Below, piece by piece: positions 17,762 through 26,192 of a stretch of DNA of 64,000 bases (positions are counted from its first letter, which is position 1; each line of letters begins with the position of its first letter). The translations under genes and the position numbers were made by a program. The stretch covers positions 231,595 through 295,594 of the forward strand of contig NZ_MRTH01000009.1 in assembly GCF_001956045.1 (NCBI RefSeq). The letters are read 5' to 3'. This DNA is from Paenibacillus sp. FSL H7-0331. Lineage in GTDB: Bacteria > Bacillota > Bacilli > Paenibacillales > NBRC-103111. The notes beneath the pieces were generated by a model that worked only from the letters and a program-made list of their open reading frames with translations, did no database searches and was not told where the DNA came from.

Positions 17762-19257
17762 TCAAACCTATGGATGGAGGTATTTATATTTCAGCTGTGA
17801 ATAAAGGAGTAATGATTGCATTTTTAATAATGGCCATTTTGCTGTCCGTTGTGTTTGCATCAAACCTCGTTAATGCAGCAAGTGAACCAAATCTTGCTTT
17901 AAATCCGAGTCAGACAGGTTACCCCGAGGCTACAGCATCCTACACCTGCGGCTGTGACAATGTATGGAGCGCCGTTAATGGCACTTTTTACTTCAAAGGT
18001 AATGAACCTCGTGACAGATGGACCAGCTATTATACCGGGAGTGAAACGGATTGGTTGGCTATTGATTTTGGGTCACCTACAACGTTTAATCAGGCTAAAT
18101 TATACTTTTATAATGACGGAGGTGGGGTGATTCCTCCAGCGAGCTATCTTGTCCAATATTGGAATGGCAATAGTTGGGTAGAAGCGGCAAATCCAATAAA
18201 GACCCCAGAAACACCTACCGCCGCTGTAGATAACGTGGCAACACCGGAGAACACTTTAAATATAGTGAATTTTGATACAGTGACATCGACTAAATTAAGA
18301 ATTGTATTTACCAACACAAGCGGTTATGCTACCGGGCTTGTTGAGCTTGAAGTATTCTTACATCAATCCGCCGATCAGATTGCAGCTTCTGCAATGATAG
18401 CGCAAATTGAACAATTGCCGATCCAGGGAGCTGTCTTATTAACGGACAAACCGGCTATCGTCGCCACTCGTACCGCCTTCGATAATCTCACAGTAAACCA
18501 AAAGAATCTGGTCACGAATCTGAGTAAATTAACAGCGGCGGAAGCAGCCATAGCCGCACTGGAAGCAGCCGTGGCAGATCAGATTGCAGCCTCTGCAATG
18601 GTGGCGCAAATTGAACAATTGCCGATTCAGGGAGCTGTTGTATTAACGGACAAGCCAGCTATCATCGCGGCTCGTACCGCCTACACTAATCTCACTGTGA
18701 GCCAAAAAAGTCTGGTCACGAATCTGAGTAAATTAGCAGCAGCGGAAGCAGCTATTGTAACGTTAGAAACGGCCTTAATTCCGGGTGTGAAGAACGTGGG
18801 CATACTATCTGCTTTTGGCAACGCAGAGGGAAATACGATAACGTTAAAATTATCTTCGGTCCTGGATGTGACGTACAGCATGCAGGCGGACAAATTTCAA
18901 GTTATCGTCAATGCAGCTCCAATTCCAGTAACTCATGCCGTCTATGATTCGATAGATCCCAGTCGTCAAACGATCAAATTAACATTTTCCTCGCCTGTAT
19001 TATTGAATGAAACCCTGGTTACTTTTTTAGCACATAGCGGAGCGTTCAAAACGAGCAATAATGAATTGAATAATGCGATTCCTTCCAGACCTGTCATTAC
19101 ATTCAAAGCACTTGATCTGACGCTGGATAATCGTATTGGTGTGGACGATATCGTTCGCACGATGAGCAGTCCTGCTATGCAAATCGACGTCAATCAGGAT
19201 GGGATTTTTAATCGAGAGGATCTATTCATGTTATTGAGTCAGATTTCGGTGCGTTAA
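17758..19257 (+). CDS. Secreted discoidin-like protein with two tandem helical repeats and dockerin-like end
   Basis: Predicted exported protein of 499 residues. A signal peptide ends near residue 41 (LVNAA). An F5/8-type C (discoidin) carbohydrate-binding domain follows at about 45-200. Two nearly identical 68-residue helical repeats (about 206-340) begin DQIAASAM and contain LTDKPAI. Next comes a beta region (about 345-445). The end resembles a dockerin, with two calcium-loop-like segments (DLTLDNRIGVDDI and DVNQDGIFNREDL). No catalytic domain is seen, so it may be a cell-surface adhesin or a scaffold subunit binding plant polysaccharide. The ATG at 17758 overlaps the preceding stop. Confidence 0.78.
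   Translation: MIKPMDGGIYISAVNKGVMIAFLIMAILLSVVFASNLVNAASEPNLALNPSQTGYPEATASYTCGCDNVWSAVNGTFYFKGNEPRDRWTSYYTGSETDWLAIDFGSPTTFNQAKLYFYNDGGGVIPPASYLVQYWNGNSWVEAANPIKTPETPTAAVDNVATPENTLNIVNFDTVTSTKLRIVFTNTSGYATGLVELEVFLHQSADQIAASAMIAQIEQLPIQGAVLLTDKPAIVATRTAFDNLTVNQKNLVTNLSKLTAAEAAIAALEAAVADQIAASAMVAQIEQLPIQGAVVLTDKPAIIAARTAYTNLTVSQKSLVTNLSKLAAAEAAIVTLETALIPGVKNVGILSAFGNAEGNTITLKLSSVLDVTYSMQADKFQVIVNAAPIPVTHAVYDSIDPSRQTIKLTFSSPVLLNETLVTFLAHSGAFKTSNNELNNAIPSRPVITFKALDLTLDNRIGVDDIVRTMSSPAMQIDVNQDGIFNREDLFMLLSQISVR
18373..18780 (+). repeat. Tandem 204-bp coding repeat
   Basis: Two in-frame units, 18373-18576 and 18577-18780, each coding 68 residues. They are nearly identical in DNA for most of their length, including many synonymous positions, which indicates a recent duplication inside the secreted protein gene. 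Confidence 0.88.
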
Positions 19258-19273
19258 CTTTAGTCAGTTCATC

Positions 19274-19300
19274 AAACCTCCATTGGGAGGTTTTTTGTTT
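19274..19300. terminator. Terminator between convergent genes
   Basis: AAACCTCC, short loop, GGAGGTTT then TTTTGTTT. It ends the secreted-protein unit and may also serve the convergent TetR gene. Confidence 0.85.
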
Positions 19301-19317
19301 TGTGTAATTATAACAGG

Positions 19318-19899
19318 TTAATGGAGCAAAGTAAGGATGGACTCCACAGAATTGTCAATAAAGGCACGATTGGGACGTGATTTCATGAGCACAGTAAGTC
19401 CGATTAATGACACGACAAGTGTCTGCGCCAAAGCGGTTGCATTCGCAGCTGGATCGAGCTCACCCGATTGCTGGCCTCGTTCGATCGTTTCTTGAAATAT
19501 GGCGGACAAATACATCTGATGCTCTCTGGTCAATATTTCAAATTTGGCATCATGAGGGGAGAGCTCTACCATCGTATTAATGCAAAAGCATCCCCGATTA
19601 GGCGCCTCTTCGTATTCCTGTGCCACCAGATTTTCAAAATAGGAACGAATTGCATCTTTGACTGATGGATTCTTTTGAAGTTGAGCTCTTACACTTGAAG
19701 CGTGGGACTGGGTATACTTTCGAAGTGCAGCTTCAAATAGTTCCTTTTTATTCCCGAATGCTGCGTAAATACTGGGTCGTTGAATACCCATTGTAGAAGT
19801 CAAATCACTTAATGAGGTGGCCTCGTATCCTTTCTCCCAAAATACATGCATAGCTGCCTCTAATGCCTTGTGCTCATCAAATTCACGAAGACGTACCAT
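19318..19899 (-). CDS. TetR-family repressor
   Basis: A 193-residue regulator with an N-terminal TetR helix-turn-helix (residues 8-55: ALEAAMHVFWEKGYEATSL, then IQRPSIYAAFGNKKELF) and a variable helical ligand domain. The longest frame begins at 19917; ATG 19899 has AGAGGG at good spacing. It is divergent from the MFS exporter at 20062. Matching palindromic sites overlap both promoters, which predicts that it represses itself and the exporter until a toxic ligand binds. Confidence 0.9.
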   Translation of the reverse strand: MVRLREFDEHKALEAAMHVFWEKGYEATSLSDLTSTMGIQRPSIYAAFGNKKELFEAALRKYTQSHASSVRAQLQKNPSVKDAIRSYFENLVAQEYEEAPNRGCFCINTMVELSPHDAKFEILTREHQMYLSAIFQETIERGQQSGELDPAANATALAQTLVVSLIGLTVLMKSRPNRAFIDNSVESILTLLH

Positions 19900-19915
19900 G
19901 TGGAACCCTCTTTTC

Positions 19916-19929
19916 ATATCGATCAGTAT
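19916..19929. promoter_or_regulatory. TetR operator, site 2
   Basis: ATATCGATCAGTAT matches 12 of 14 bases of the perfect palindrome at 20014. It lies in the TetR leader, downstream of the -10 element of that gene. Confidence 0.65.
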
Positions 19930-19935
19930 AGTATG

Positions 19936-19964
19936 ATTTTATTATTCGTTTGCGATATTGTCAA
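19936..19964 (-). promoter_or_regulatory. Promoter of tetR gene
   Basis: On the minus strand TTGACA (19964-19959) is followed after 17 nt by TAAAAT (19941-19936). The operator at 19916-19929 lies at the expected transcription start. Confidence 0.7.
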
Positions 19965-19969
19965 ATCCA

Positions 19970-19998
19970 TTGACATAATAAATGATAACTTATATATT
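19970..19998 (+). promoter_or_regulatory. Promoter of MFS exporter gene
   Basis: TTGACA at 19970-19975, a 17-nt spacer and TATATT at 19993-19998. The perfect operator begins 15 bp downstream. Confidence 0.72.
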
Positions 19999-20013
19999 AT
20001 TAACCATCATAAC

Positions 20014-20027
20014 ATACTGATCAGTAT
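20014..20027. promoter_or_regulatory. TetR operator, site 1
   Basis: ATACTGATCAGTAT is a perfect 14-bp palindrome between the MFS promoter and its ribosome site. It is shared with site 2 at the divergent promoter. Confidence 0.75.
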
Positions 20028-20061
20028 AAAATGATGATTTATATATAAGGAGTGTTAGCAC

Positions 20062-21345
20062 ATGGAAAAGCTTGATGAACAAGCATTAGTTGTCTATGAG
20101 GATTCAAGCGGTGTAGAACCCAGAACGACTGTAGAGTCTACTAAATCCGGTTCAGGTATGGTTCCATCCCTTTCACGCTCCATTACGCTGTTGTTGGCAG
20201 TTGCCTGTGGGCTGGCTGTAGCCAACATCTATTTTGCGCAGCCACTGCTTGACACGATAGCTAACGAATTCGGTATCGCTTATTCGTCGATTGGGATTAT
20301 CATTACGATTACTCAAATATGTTATGCGTTGGGGCTTTTCTTGCTGGTACCGCTTGGCGACCTGTTGGATCGGCGCAAGTTGGTTGTCACTATGATGCTC
20401 ATATCTGTTCTTGCACTTATAACTGTCGGTTGTGCACCTAATAGCGCTGTTATGTTGATAGGTATGGCGGTAGTCGGGTTACTGGCCGTAGTCGTGCAGG
20501 TGTTTGTCGCATATGCGGCGACTTTGGCTGCGCCTGCCGATCGAGGGCGTGTTGTTGGCTTGGTGACGAGCGGTGTGGTTATTGGTATTTTGCTGGCGCG
20601 TACCTTTGCTGGTGTCTGGACCGATCTTGCCGGATGGCGTGCGGTTTATTTGATCTCTGCGGCATTAACACTGGTAATGGCTTGTGTGATGTTCCGGGTA
20701 TTGCCTCACCAGGGAAAAATGACAGCGGCGTTATCATATCCCAAATTGCTGCGCTCGGTGTTCATGCTGTTTGTTCAGGAACCGGTATTGCTTATCCGTG
20801 CCGTGATCGCTTTGTTGATTTTTACTGCGTTCAGCATCTTGTGGACTTCGCTGGTTCTGCCGCTCAGTGCACCGCCACTTTCACTGTCACATACCGCAAT
20901 CGGATCGTTTGGGCTTGCAGGTGCTGCGGGAGCGTTAGCGGCAGCGCGAGCAGGACAACTGGCTGATCGTGGGTTAGGGCAGCGAACAACAGGTATAGCT
21001 CTTGTCGTATTACTGGGATCGTGGCTGGCAATCGGCTTTGCCGAGCACTCATTGTGGGCACTAATTGTTGGTGTGATCGCCCTGGACTTCGCCGTGCAGG
21101 CTGTGCACGTGACTAGCCAGAGCATGATCTTGAGCGTTCGTCCGGAATCGCGCAGCCGTCTTACAGCGGGCTATATGATCTTTTATTCCATCGGCAGTGC
21201 AACGGGTTCGGTGGCTTCAACCTTCGTGTACGCACATGTTGGCTGGATCGCCGTATGCTTGCTGGGTGCTGCGGTCAGCGCCTTAGCGCTGCTCTTTTGG
21301 GCATTAACCCGGCATTTAACGCCAACGTCTGATACAGCCAGCTGA
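20062..21345 (+). CDS. MFS efflux transporter, DHA1 type
   Basis: A 427-residue proton-driven exporter with a polar 35-residue N-terminus and 12 predicted membrane helices. The family motif A (GDLLDRRKL, loop 2-3) and the motif C-like region are present. Drug:H+ antiporter subfamily 1 is likely; the substrate is unknown. AAGGAG precedes the ATG. Control by the divergent TetR is indicated by the shared operators. Confidence 0.9.
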   Translation: MEKLDEQALVVYEDSSGVEPRTTVESTKSGSGMVPSLSRSITLLLAVACGLAVANIYFAQPLLDTIANEFGIAYSSIGIIITITQICYALGLFLLVPLGDLLDRRKLVVTMMLISVLALITVGCAPNSAVMLIGMAVVGLLAVVVQVFVAYAATLAAPADRGRVVGLVTSGVVIGILLARTFAGVWTDLAGWRAVYLISAALTLVMACVMFRVLPHQGKMTAALSYPKLLRSVFMLFVQEPVLLIRAVIALLIFTAFSILWTSLVLPLSAPPLSLSHTAIGSFGLAGAAGALAAARAGQLADRGLGQRTTGIALVVLLGSWLAIGFAEHSLWALIVGVIALDFAVQAVHVTSQSMILSVRPESRSRLTAGYMIFYSIGSATGSVASTFVYAHVGWIAVCLLGAAVSALALLFWALTRHLTPTSDTAS

Positions 21346-21389
21346 TACAAGGCGCAAGCATCAAGTAATCCAAGAGGAAAAAATGAGAT

Positions 21390-21419
21390 GATCATAGTCA
21401 AATGACTGTGATTTTTTTC
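21390..21419 (+). terminator. Terminator after MFS gene
   Basis: GATCATAGTCA and TGACTGTGATT pair around two A residues, followed by a run of T residues. Confidence 0.75.
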
Positions 21420-21548
21420 GTGCTGTCCTTTACGCTTGGATGAATCCTCAAGTAGAATGAGCTTGAAGGTGCCTATAATTCTGTTGATCAGTCGAGGATG
21501 GTACGATGAGGATCCAAAGTACCTTTTGGTTACGAAAGGAGAGAAGCT

Positions 21549-22328
21549 ATGTATCGCGTTTTAATTGTAGATGATGAGCCTTGGGTGCTTAAAGGTATAC
21601 TCAACACGTTCAGATGGGACGATTTCGGTTTTGTGGTGATAGCGGATACAACCGATCCTTTGTTGGCCTACGACACCATCCTTAAACAGCAGCCGGATGT
21701 GGTCATGACGGACATCAGGATGCCGGAGCTGACGGGGATAGACCTGATGAAGCTGTGCCGGGAGCAGGGGATCAAAGCAGAGTTCATTATTATTAGCGGA
21801 GCGGCTGATTTTCATTATGCGCAGGAGTCGATTCGCTTGGGCTGCTTTGATTATATGTTGAAACCGCTTCAATTCGATGCGGCGGATGCTTTGCTGGAGC
21901 GGTTGAGCCACCATTTGGAGTCGATGCATCTACCAAAAGAAGTCGCGGCAAGAGAATTGGAGCCAAAAGCCGAGAATGCTGCGCCGAGCCCGCTCATCAA
22001 TGAGAATTTCAAACAATTGCTGGACTATGTTAATCATCATTATGAGGATGAGCTTTACCTGAAGGAGCTTTCGCACAAATTTTATATCAACTACACGTAT
22101 TGCTGTGATTTATTTCAAAAGGCTACGAAATCTACCTTCAACGAATTTGTAACCCGTCTGCGCATGAATAAAGCCGAACAGCTGCTCAAGGAAAGCCATT
22201 TATCGGTTCACGAGGTTGCCCGGACAGTAGGCTATAAAGACTGCAATTATTTCAATAAGGTTTTTAAAAAATGGTTTGGCATGACTCCGACAGGCTACCG
22301 CAAGAGCCTGCAGGGGGATGAGGCATGA
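21549..22328 (+). CDS. YesN-type response regulator, short form
   Basis: A 259-residue regulator with a REC domain (Asp55, MTDIRMP; Lys in YMLKP) joined by a short linker to an AraC double helix-turn-helix (about 155-255). It lacks the long middle region of other YesN proteins in this window. The ATG follows GAAAGGAGAG. It overlaps the kinase gene downstream by 4 bp, and probably controls the dioxygenase-amidohydrolase-importer set that follows. Confidence 0.92.
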   Translation: MYRVLIVDDEPWVLKGILNTFRWDDFGFVVIADTTDPLLAYDTILKQQPDVVMTDIRMPELTGIDLMKLCREQGIKAEFIIISGAADFHYAQESIRLGCFDYMLKPLQFDAADALLERLSHHLESMHLPKEVAARELEPKAENAAPSPLINENFKQLLDYVNHHYEDELYLKELSHKFYINYTYCCDLFQKATKSTFNEFVTRLRMNKAEQLLKESHLSVHEVARTVGYKDCNYFNKVFKKWFGMTPTGYRKSLQGDEA

Positions 22329-24127
22329 GATTATTAACGAAAATGACTTTAATGCACAAGCTGCTGCTCATTGTCGGCATATCCACGCTGATGATATTTT
22401 CACTGCAAATTTACTACTATTCCAAATTTTACGGGCTGACCGAGGACAAGGAAAATGTACATACCTCCAAAATCTTGAAGCAGGTGGAGGAAAAGGTGAT
22501 TTCCTATGCGCAGGATATTAAGGATGCTGCACTGGCCTCCTCTTACAACACGATGACACATGACTATTTAAGCTCGGATGACCCGATCTACAGACTTCGA
22601 CTCAACAAGATTGTGATAGAAATTATGTCCGGTATTAAAGCCTCCAACAAGAATATTCAATCGATAATGATCGTGGATAAAAACAACAATATTCTCGGCG
22701 CCTTAAACCCCGAGGATTATGTAGTCCTTGAGGAGTTTGAGAAGAAATACAGCTTGCCTGTTTTTCGTTCGCAAACGAAATTTTTCGGGAAAGTATTTAA
22801 TAGTGAAAAAATGGAGCGGCCCGCCTACTTCTTTTATCATTCCATTTCTTCCACGCTAAACAGTGACAGCACAGTTTCGGATTTGGGAAAATGTATTGTC
22901 GTTTATAAAACAGAAATTTTGGACCAGCATATAACCAACATTAAGAACACACCCAATTCATTACTGATGATTCTCGATAATGAATCCCACATTGTTACGG
23001 CGGATGAAAGCTCGATGAAAGGAACTTTTTTTGATAAATCGATTTTTGGAGGCATGGAAGGCGACAGCAGGGAGCATCAGGTGGAATATCGTCAGAAGCT
23101 GAACCATGTTCAAATCAACGAGATTGAACTTCTGGATTGGAAAATTGTCAGCATGATTCCGATTAACGAAATGACCGACGAACTGCGGGCTATCCGCAAC
23201 AGCGGTTTTATGATCGGCACGGCGATGACGCTGCTTATTTTGGTGATGGGCCTGCTGTTTATCCGAAGTGTGACGCTGCCCTTTGGGCGGATTATACGTT
23301 TTGTCAATTTTATCGGGAACAATGACGGCAAGCAAAGACTGAAAATGTCGATCGGCAATGAAATGGGTTTTTTGGCTATTGAAATCAACAGGATGCTGGA
23401 TCGGGTTGACGAAGCGAATGAGCAATTGCTGGAAGCCAGCATTTCATTGTATCAGATGGAATTAGCCAAAAAACAAGCTGAATTAGCTTCTCTGCAAAGT
23501 CAGATCAACCCTCATTTTCTGTATAATACGTTGGAATGCGTTCGAAGCATTGGGCTTGCCAACCGGGTGATGGAAATTGTGGAGATCGCTACATCGATGG
23601 CCAAAATATTCAGGTACAGCATCAAGGAGGATCATTTTGTCCAAATCAACAATGAGATGGATTGCATTCAGGATTATATGCGTATCATGACGATCCGATT
23701 TACTGACAAATTCAGTGAGCACATCAGCATCGAAGACAACGTTCTGAGTATGAGGATTCCACGAATGATCCTGCAGCCGATTGTTGAAAATGCGATTTAT
23801 CATGGACTGGAACGGAAGAACGGCAAAGGGATTTTGACCATAAAGGGCTGGGTGACGGCGGACAATGTGGTACGCTTTGAAATTGCCGATAATGGCAAAG
23901 GGATACCTGCTGCAGAGCTTCACAAGCTTCGCCAACGCTTACAAGCGGCGGATATCGGTCAGAGCTTTTCCACGGAAAAAGGGCTGGGCTTATTGAATAT
24001 CCAGCGGAGAATCAAGCTTGCTTTTGGCGAGCCGTACGGCATCGAAGTTAACAGCATCGAGAATGAAGGGACTCAGGTTAGCCTGCAAATCCCCATCTCC
24101 TTTGACGAGCAGCCTGCAGTGCGTTGA
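22325..24127 (+). CDS. YesM-type sensor histidine kinase
   Basis: A 600-residue kinase. It has a membrane segment at about 14-33, a long extracellular Cache-type sensor (about 34-295), a second segment near 297-320, HAMP, phospho-acceptor His397 (SQINPHFLYNTLE) and HATPase_c (VENAIYHGLE, DNGKG, GLGLLNIQRR). Its gene overlaps the regulator that precedes it (the reverse of the usual kinase-first order here). The ligand is likely the compound handled by the genes at 25272-32602. Confidence 0.92.
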   Translation: MRLLTKMTLMHKLLLIVGISTLMIFSLQIYYYSKFYGLTEDKENVHTSKILKQVEEKVISYAQDIKDAALASSYNTMTHDYLSSDDPIYRLRLNKIVIEIMSGIKASNKNIQSIMIVDKNNNILGALNPEDYVVLEEFEKKYSLPVFRSQTKFFGKVFNSEKMERPAYFFYHSISSTLNSDSTVSDLGKCIVVYKTEILDQHITNIKNTPNSLLMILDNESHIVTADESSMKGTFFDKSIFGGMEGDSREHQVEYRQKLNHVQINEIELLDWKIVSMIPINEMTDELRAIRNSGFMIGTAMTLLILVMGLLFIRSVTLPFGRIIRFVNFIGNNDGKQRLKMSIGNEMGFLAIEINRMLDRVDEANEQLLEASISLYQMELAKKQAELASLQSQINPHFLYNTLECVRSIGLANRVMEIVEIATSMAKIFRYSIKEDHFVQINNEMDCIQDYMRIMTIRFTDKFSEHISIEDNVLSMRIPRMILQPIVENAIYHGLERKNGKGILTIKGWVTADNVVRFEIADNGKGIPAAELHKLRQRLQAADIGQSFSTEKGLGLLNIQRRIKLAFGEPYGIEVNSIENEGTQVSLQIPISFDEQPAVR

Positions 24128-24240
24128 AGAGGTTCTGCTGCATGATGGACACCACTTTTTGTCATATTCATGATTGAATCTTAATGCTGTAAGTTCCGAA
24201 TTTATTACCCTATCGTCCGAAACGAATCTCTGGAATTCCC

Positions 24241-24270
24241 TTGGAAAACGTTTACAATTAAAGTGATAAT
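24241..24270 (+). promoter_or_regulatory. Promoter with overlapping cre-like site
   Basis: TTGGAA, 18 nt, GATAAT forms a plausible promoter for the AraC gene. GGAAAACGTTTACA at 24243-24256 matches 13 of 14 positions of the CcpA cre consensus and overlaps the -35 to spacer region. This suggests repression by preferred carbon sources. Confidence 0.5.
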
Positions 24271-24282
24271 ACAAGGAGGCGG

Positions 24283-25062
24283 ATGTGGATGTTTAACCTG
24301 CACTCATGTTATGTGAAGGAGCTTGACAGCAGCTGGAGGATGGATCGCACCGTAACCACACATGATTTACTGATTTTTATTACAAGCGGCAAATTGATTT
24401 ATTGGGTTGATAATGAGAAAATCCCGCTGCAGCAGGGTGATATTTTGTACATTCCGGAGGGTTCGCTGCGCAGCGGAGCAGCTCTTGAATACCATCAAAG
24501 GTATGCAACGGTGTTCAGTTCGACAGGAGCCGATCAAGGACTGCTGCCGATACTGGATAAGAAAAAGAGCTTTAAAATGAAAATTCAAAACTCTGCGTAT
24601 TTCAAGCTGAGATTCTCGCAGTTAACCCATCATTGGCAGATGAAGGGGCCTTATCTGGATACGACCTGTTATGCGATTCTGCTGGAGATGCTCAGTATGA
24701 TCAACAGCGACCTGGATCACAGGGAGCTTGGTACACGGAAATTGAAGCTCGTTACCGATATCAAAAACTATATCCACAATCATCATCAGGAATCCATCAA
24801 GCTGCAGGATTTGTCGGATTACAGTGGAAAAACGCCCAATTACATATCCTGTTTATTTAAGCAAGTGACCGGCTTTACACCGATAGAATATCTTCATGAT
24901 GTGCGGATCTCGGTAGCGAAGGATTTGATGCTGAGCAAATCGATAACAGTTCGCGAAATTGCCGAACAGACGGGGTTTTGTGACCAGGCTTATTTTCATC
25001 GTGTTTTTAAAAAGGTAACCGGTTATTCGCCGACAGATTTTTTGAATGAAAAATACGGATAG
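24283..25062 (+). CDS. AraC-family transcriptional regulator with cupin domain
   Basis: A 259-residue regulator with an N-terminal cupin-like ligand-binding domain (about 10-140, including IPLQQGDILYIPEG) and a C-terminal AraC double helix-turn-helix (about 160-258; IKLQDLSDYSGKTPNYISCLF, then EIAEQTGFCDQAYFHRVF, given as family landmarks). AAGGAGG is better spaced for ATG 24289 than ATG 24283; either is possible. It is a second, ligand-binding layer of control between the two-component pair and the catabolic genes. Confidence 0.9.
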   Translation: MWMFNLHSCYVKELDSSWRMDRTVTTHDLLIFITSGKLIYWVDNEKIPLQQGDILYIPEGSLRSGAALEYHQRYATVFSSTGADQGLLPILDKKKSFKMKIQNSAYFKLRFSQLTHHWQMKGPYLDTTCYAILLEMLSMINSDLDHRELGTRKLKLVTDIKNYIHNHHQESIKLQDLSDYSGKTPNYISCLFKQVTGFTPIEYLHDVRISVAKDLMLSKSITVREIAEQTGFCDQAYFHRVFKKVTGYSPTDFLNEKYG

Positions 25063-25077
25063 ATTTAACTTTCATAG

Positions 25078-25116
25078 AGGCACTTGCACAGAAATGCAGC
25101 AGGTGTCTTTTCTTTC
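25078..25116 (+). terminator. Terminator after AraC gene
   Basis: AGGCACTTGC pairs with GCAGGTGTCT (with wobbles) and is followed by TTTTCTTTCT. It separates the regulators from the catabolic genes, which should have their own promoter between 25117 and 25260. Confidence 0.7.
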
Positions 25117-25271
25117 TAAAAAACTTTGCCACAATCGTAAGATCGTACAAAGAGGCGGATATCGTTAATGGTGCAGAAGGCTGAAAGGGACTATGCTGAT
25201 AGAGAAGAAGAAAGCTTCTACGCTTGAGATAGCCAAGTAGCCATCATAATTTGAAATGGAGGAAATGATCA

Positions 25272-26108
25272 ATGGAGCCATCGAGTTTGCAGTATGCATT
25301 AACAGAGGAAGAGCGTCAAACGTTTAACAAGACAGGGTACCTGATCCTGGAAAATGCTTTATCTCCCGAGCAAGTGGCAGCGCTTACCAAAGAGGTTGAC
25401 CATATATTCGAAACGAAGGTAAAGGCCGGTCATGATACAACCAAGGCTTTGTTTCATCCCAACTTTATTCCGGATCACCAGCTTTTCCTTGATTTACTCG
25501 ATTATGAAAAGGTACTTCCTAAAGTATGGGGAATTCTCGGCTGGAACATTTATTTGTATCATGCCCATATGATCGTTACCCCACCGAGTGGCGCAGAGCA
25601 GAACGATAAAACGTTCGGCTGGCATCAGGACAGCGGGCGGATGAATATCGAAATGGAATCGGAGCCGCGACCACGTATGTCGTTGAAAGTAGCGTATTTT
25701 TTATCGGATATTTCCGAGCCGGGACGCGGCAATTTCTGGATCGTGCCCAACAGCCATTTGAATAATACAATGGTCAGACCTGAGAGTGGGATCGGTCAGC
25801 TCGAAGGAGCGATTCCCGTATGTGTGAAGCCGGGAACGGCCGTGTTCTTCGACCGGAGGTTGTGGCATGCGGCAAGTCCGAATTGGTCTGACATTACGCG
25901 CAAAGTGCTCTTCTATGGTTATGGATACCGTTGGATACGGACAAAGGACGACATGACGGTACAGGATCTGTATCCGAAGTGTGATCCGATTCAGCGGCAG
26001 CTGCTGGGTGACGGGATTAACTGCAACGGTTATTACACACCAACGGATGAAGAGGTGCCGCTGAAGATATGGTTGAAGGAGCATGCACCTGGGCAGGTGG
26101 GCAAATAA
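25272..26108 (+). CDS. PhyH-type Fe(II)/2-oxoglutarate dioxygenase
   Basis: A 278-residue phytanoyl-CoA dioxygenase-family protein. The iron ligands are visible as His118-x-Asp120 (WHQDSG) and His199 (LWHAAS); an Arg some ten residues later would bind 2-oxoglutarate. Such enzymes hydroxylate or halogenate small molecules, often plant or phosphonate-like substrates in bacteria, and need only iron, oxygen and 2-oxoglutarate. Start ATG 25272 follows GGAGG. It is the first enzyme gene of the set that also holds two amidohydrolases and a Rieske ferredoxin. Confidence 0.85.
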   Translation: MEPSSLQYALTEEERQTFNKTGYLILENALSPEQVAALTKEVDHIFETKVKAGHDTTKALFHPNFIPDHQLFLDLLDYEKVLPKVWGILGWNIYLYHAHMIVTPPSGAEQNDKTFGWHQDSGRMNIEMESEPRPRMSLKVAYFLSDISEPGRGNFWIVPNSHLNNTMVRPESGIGQLEGAIPVCVKPGTAVFFDRRLWHAASPNWSDITRKVLFYGYGYRWIRTKDDMTVQDLYPKCDPIQRQLLGDGINCNGYYTPTDEEVPLKIWLKEHAPGQVGK

Positions 26109-26192
26109 ATAGGTGGAGCAATGCACAGGTAAATGGATGAGTTCAACGATAGAGCGACCATAATGACTATGCTTAAGCAAGGGGGATATGCG

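Noticed and set aside
18373..18780. CRISPR-like or phage repeat
   Set aside because: It is a two-unit, 204-bp in-frame coding duplication with no spacers.
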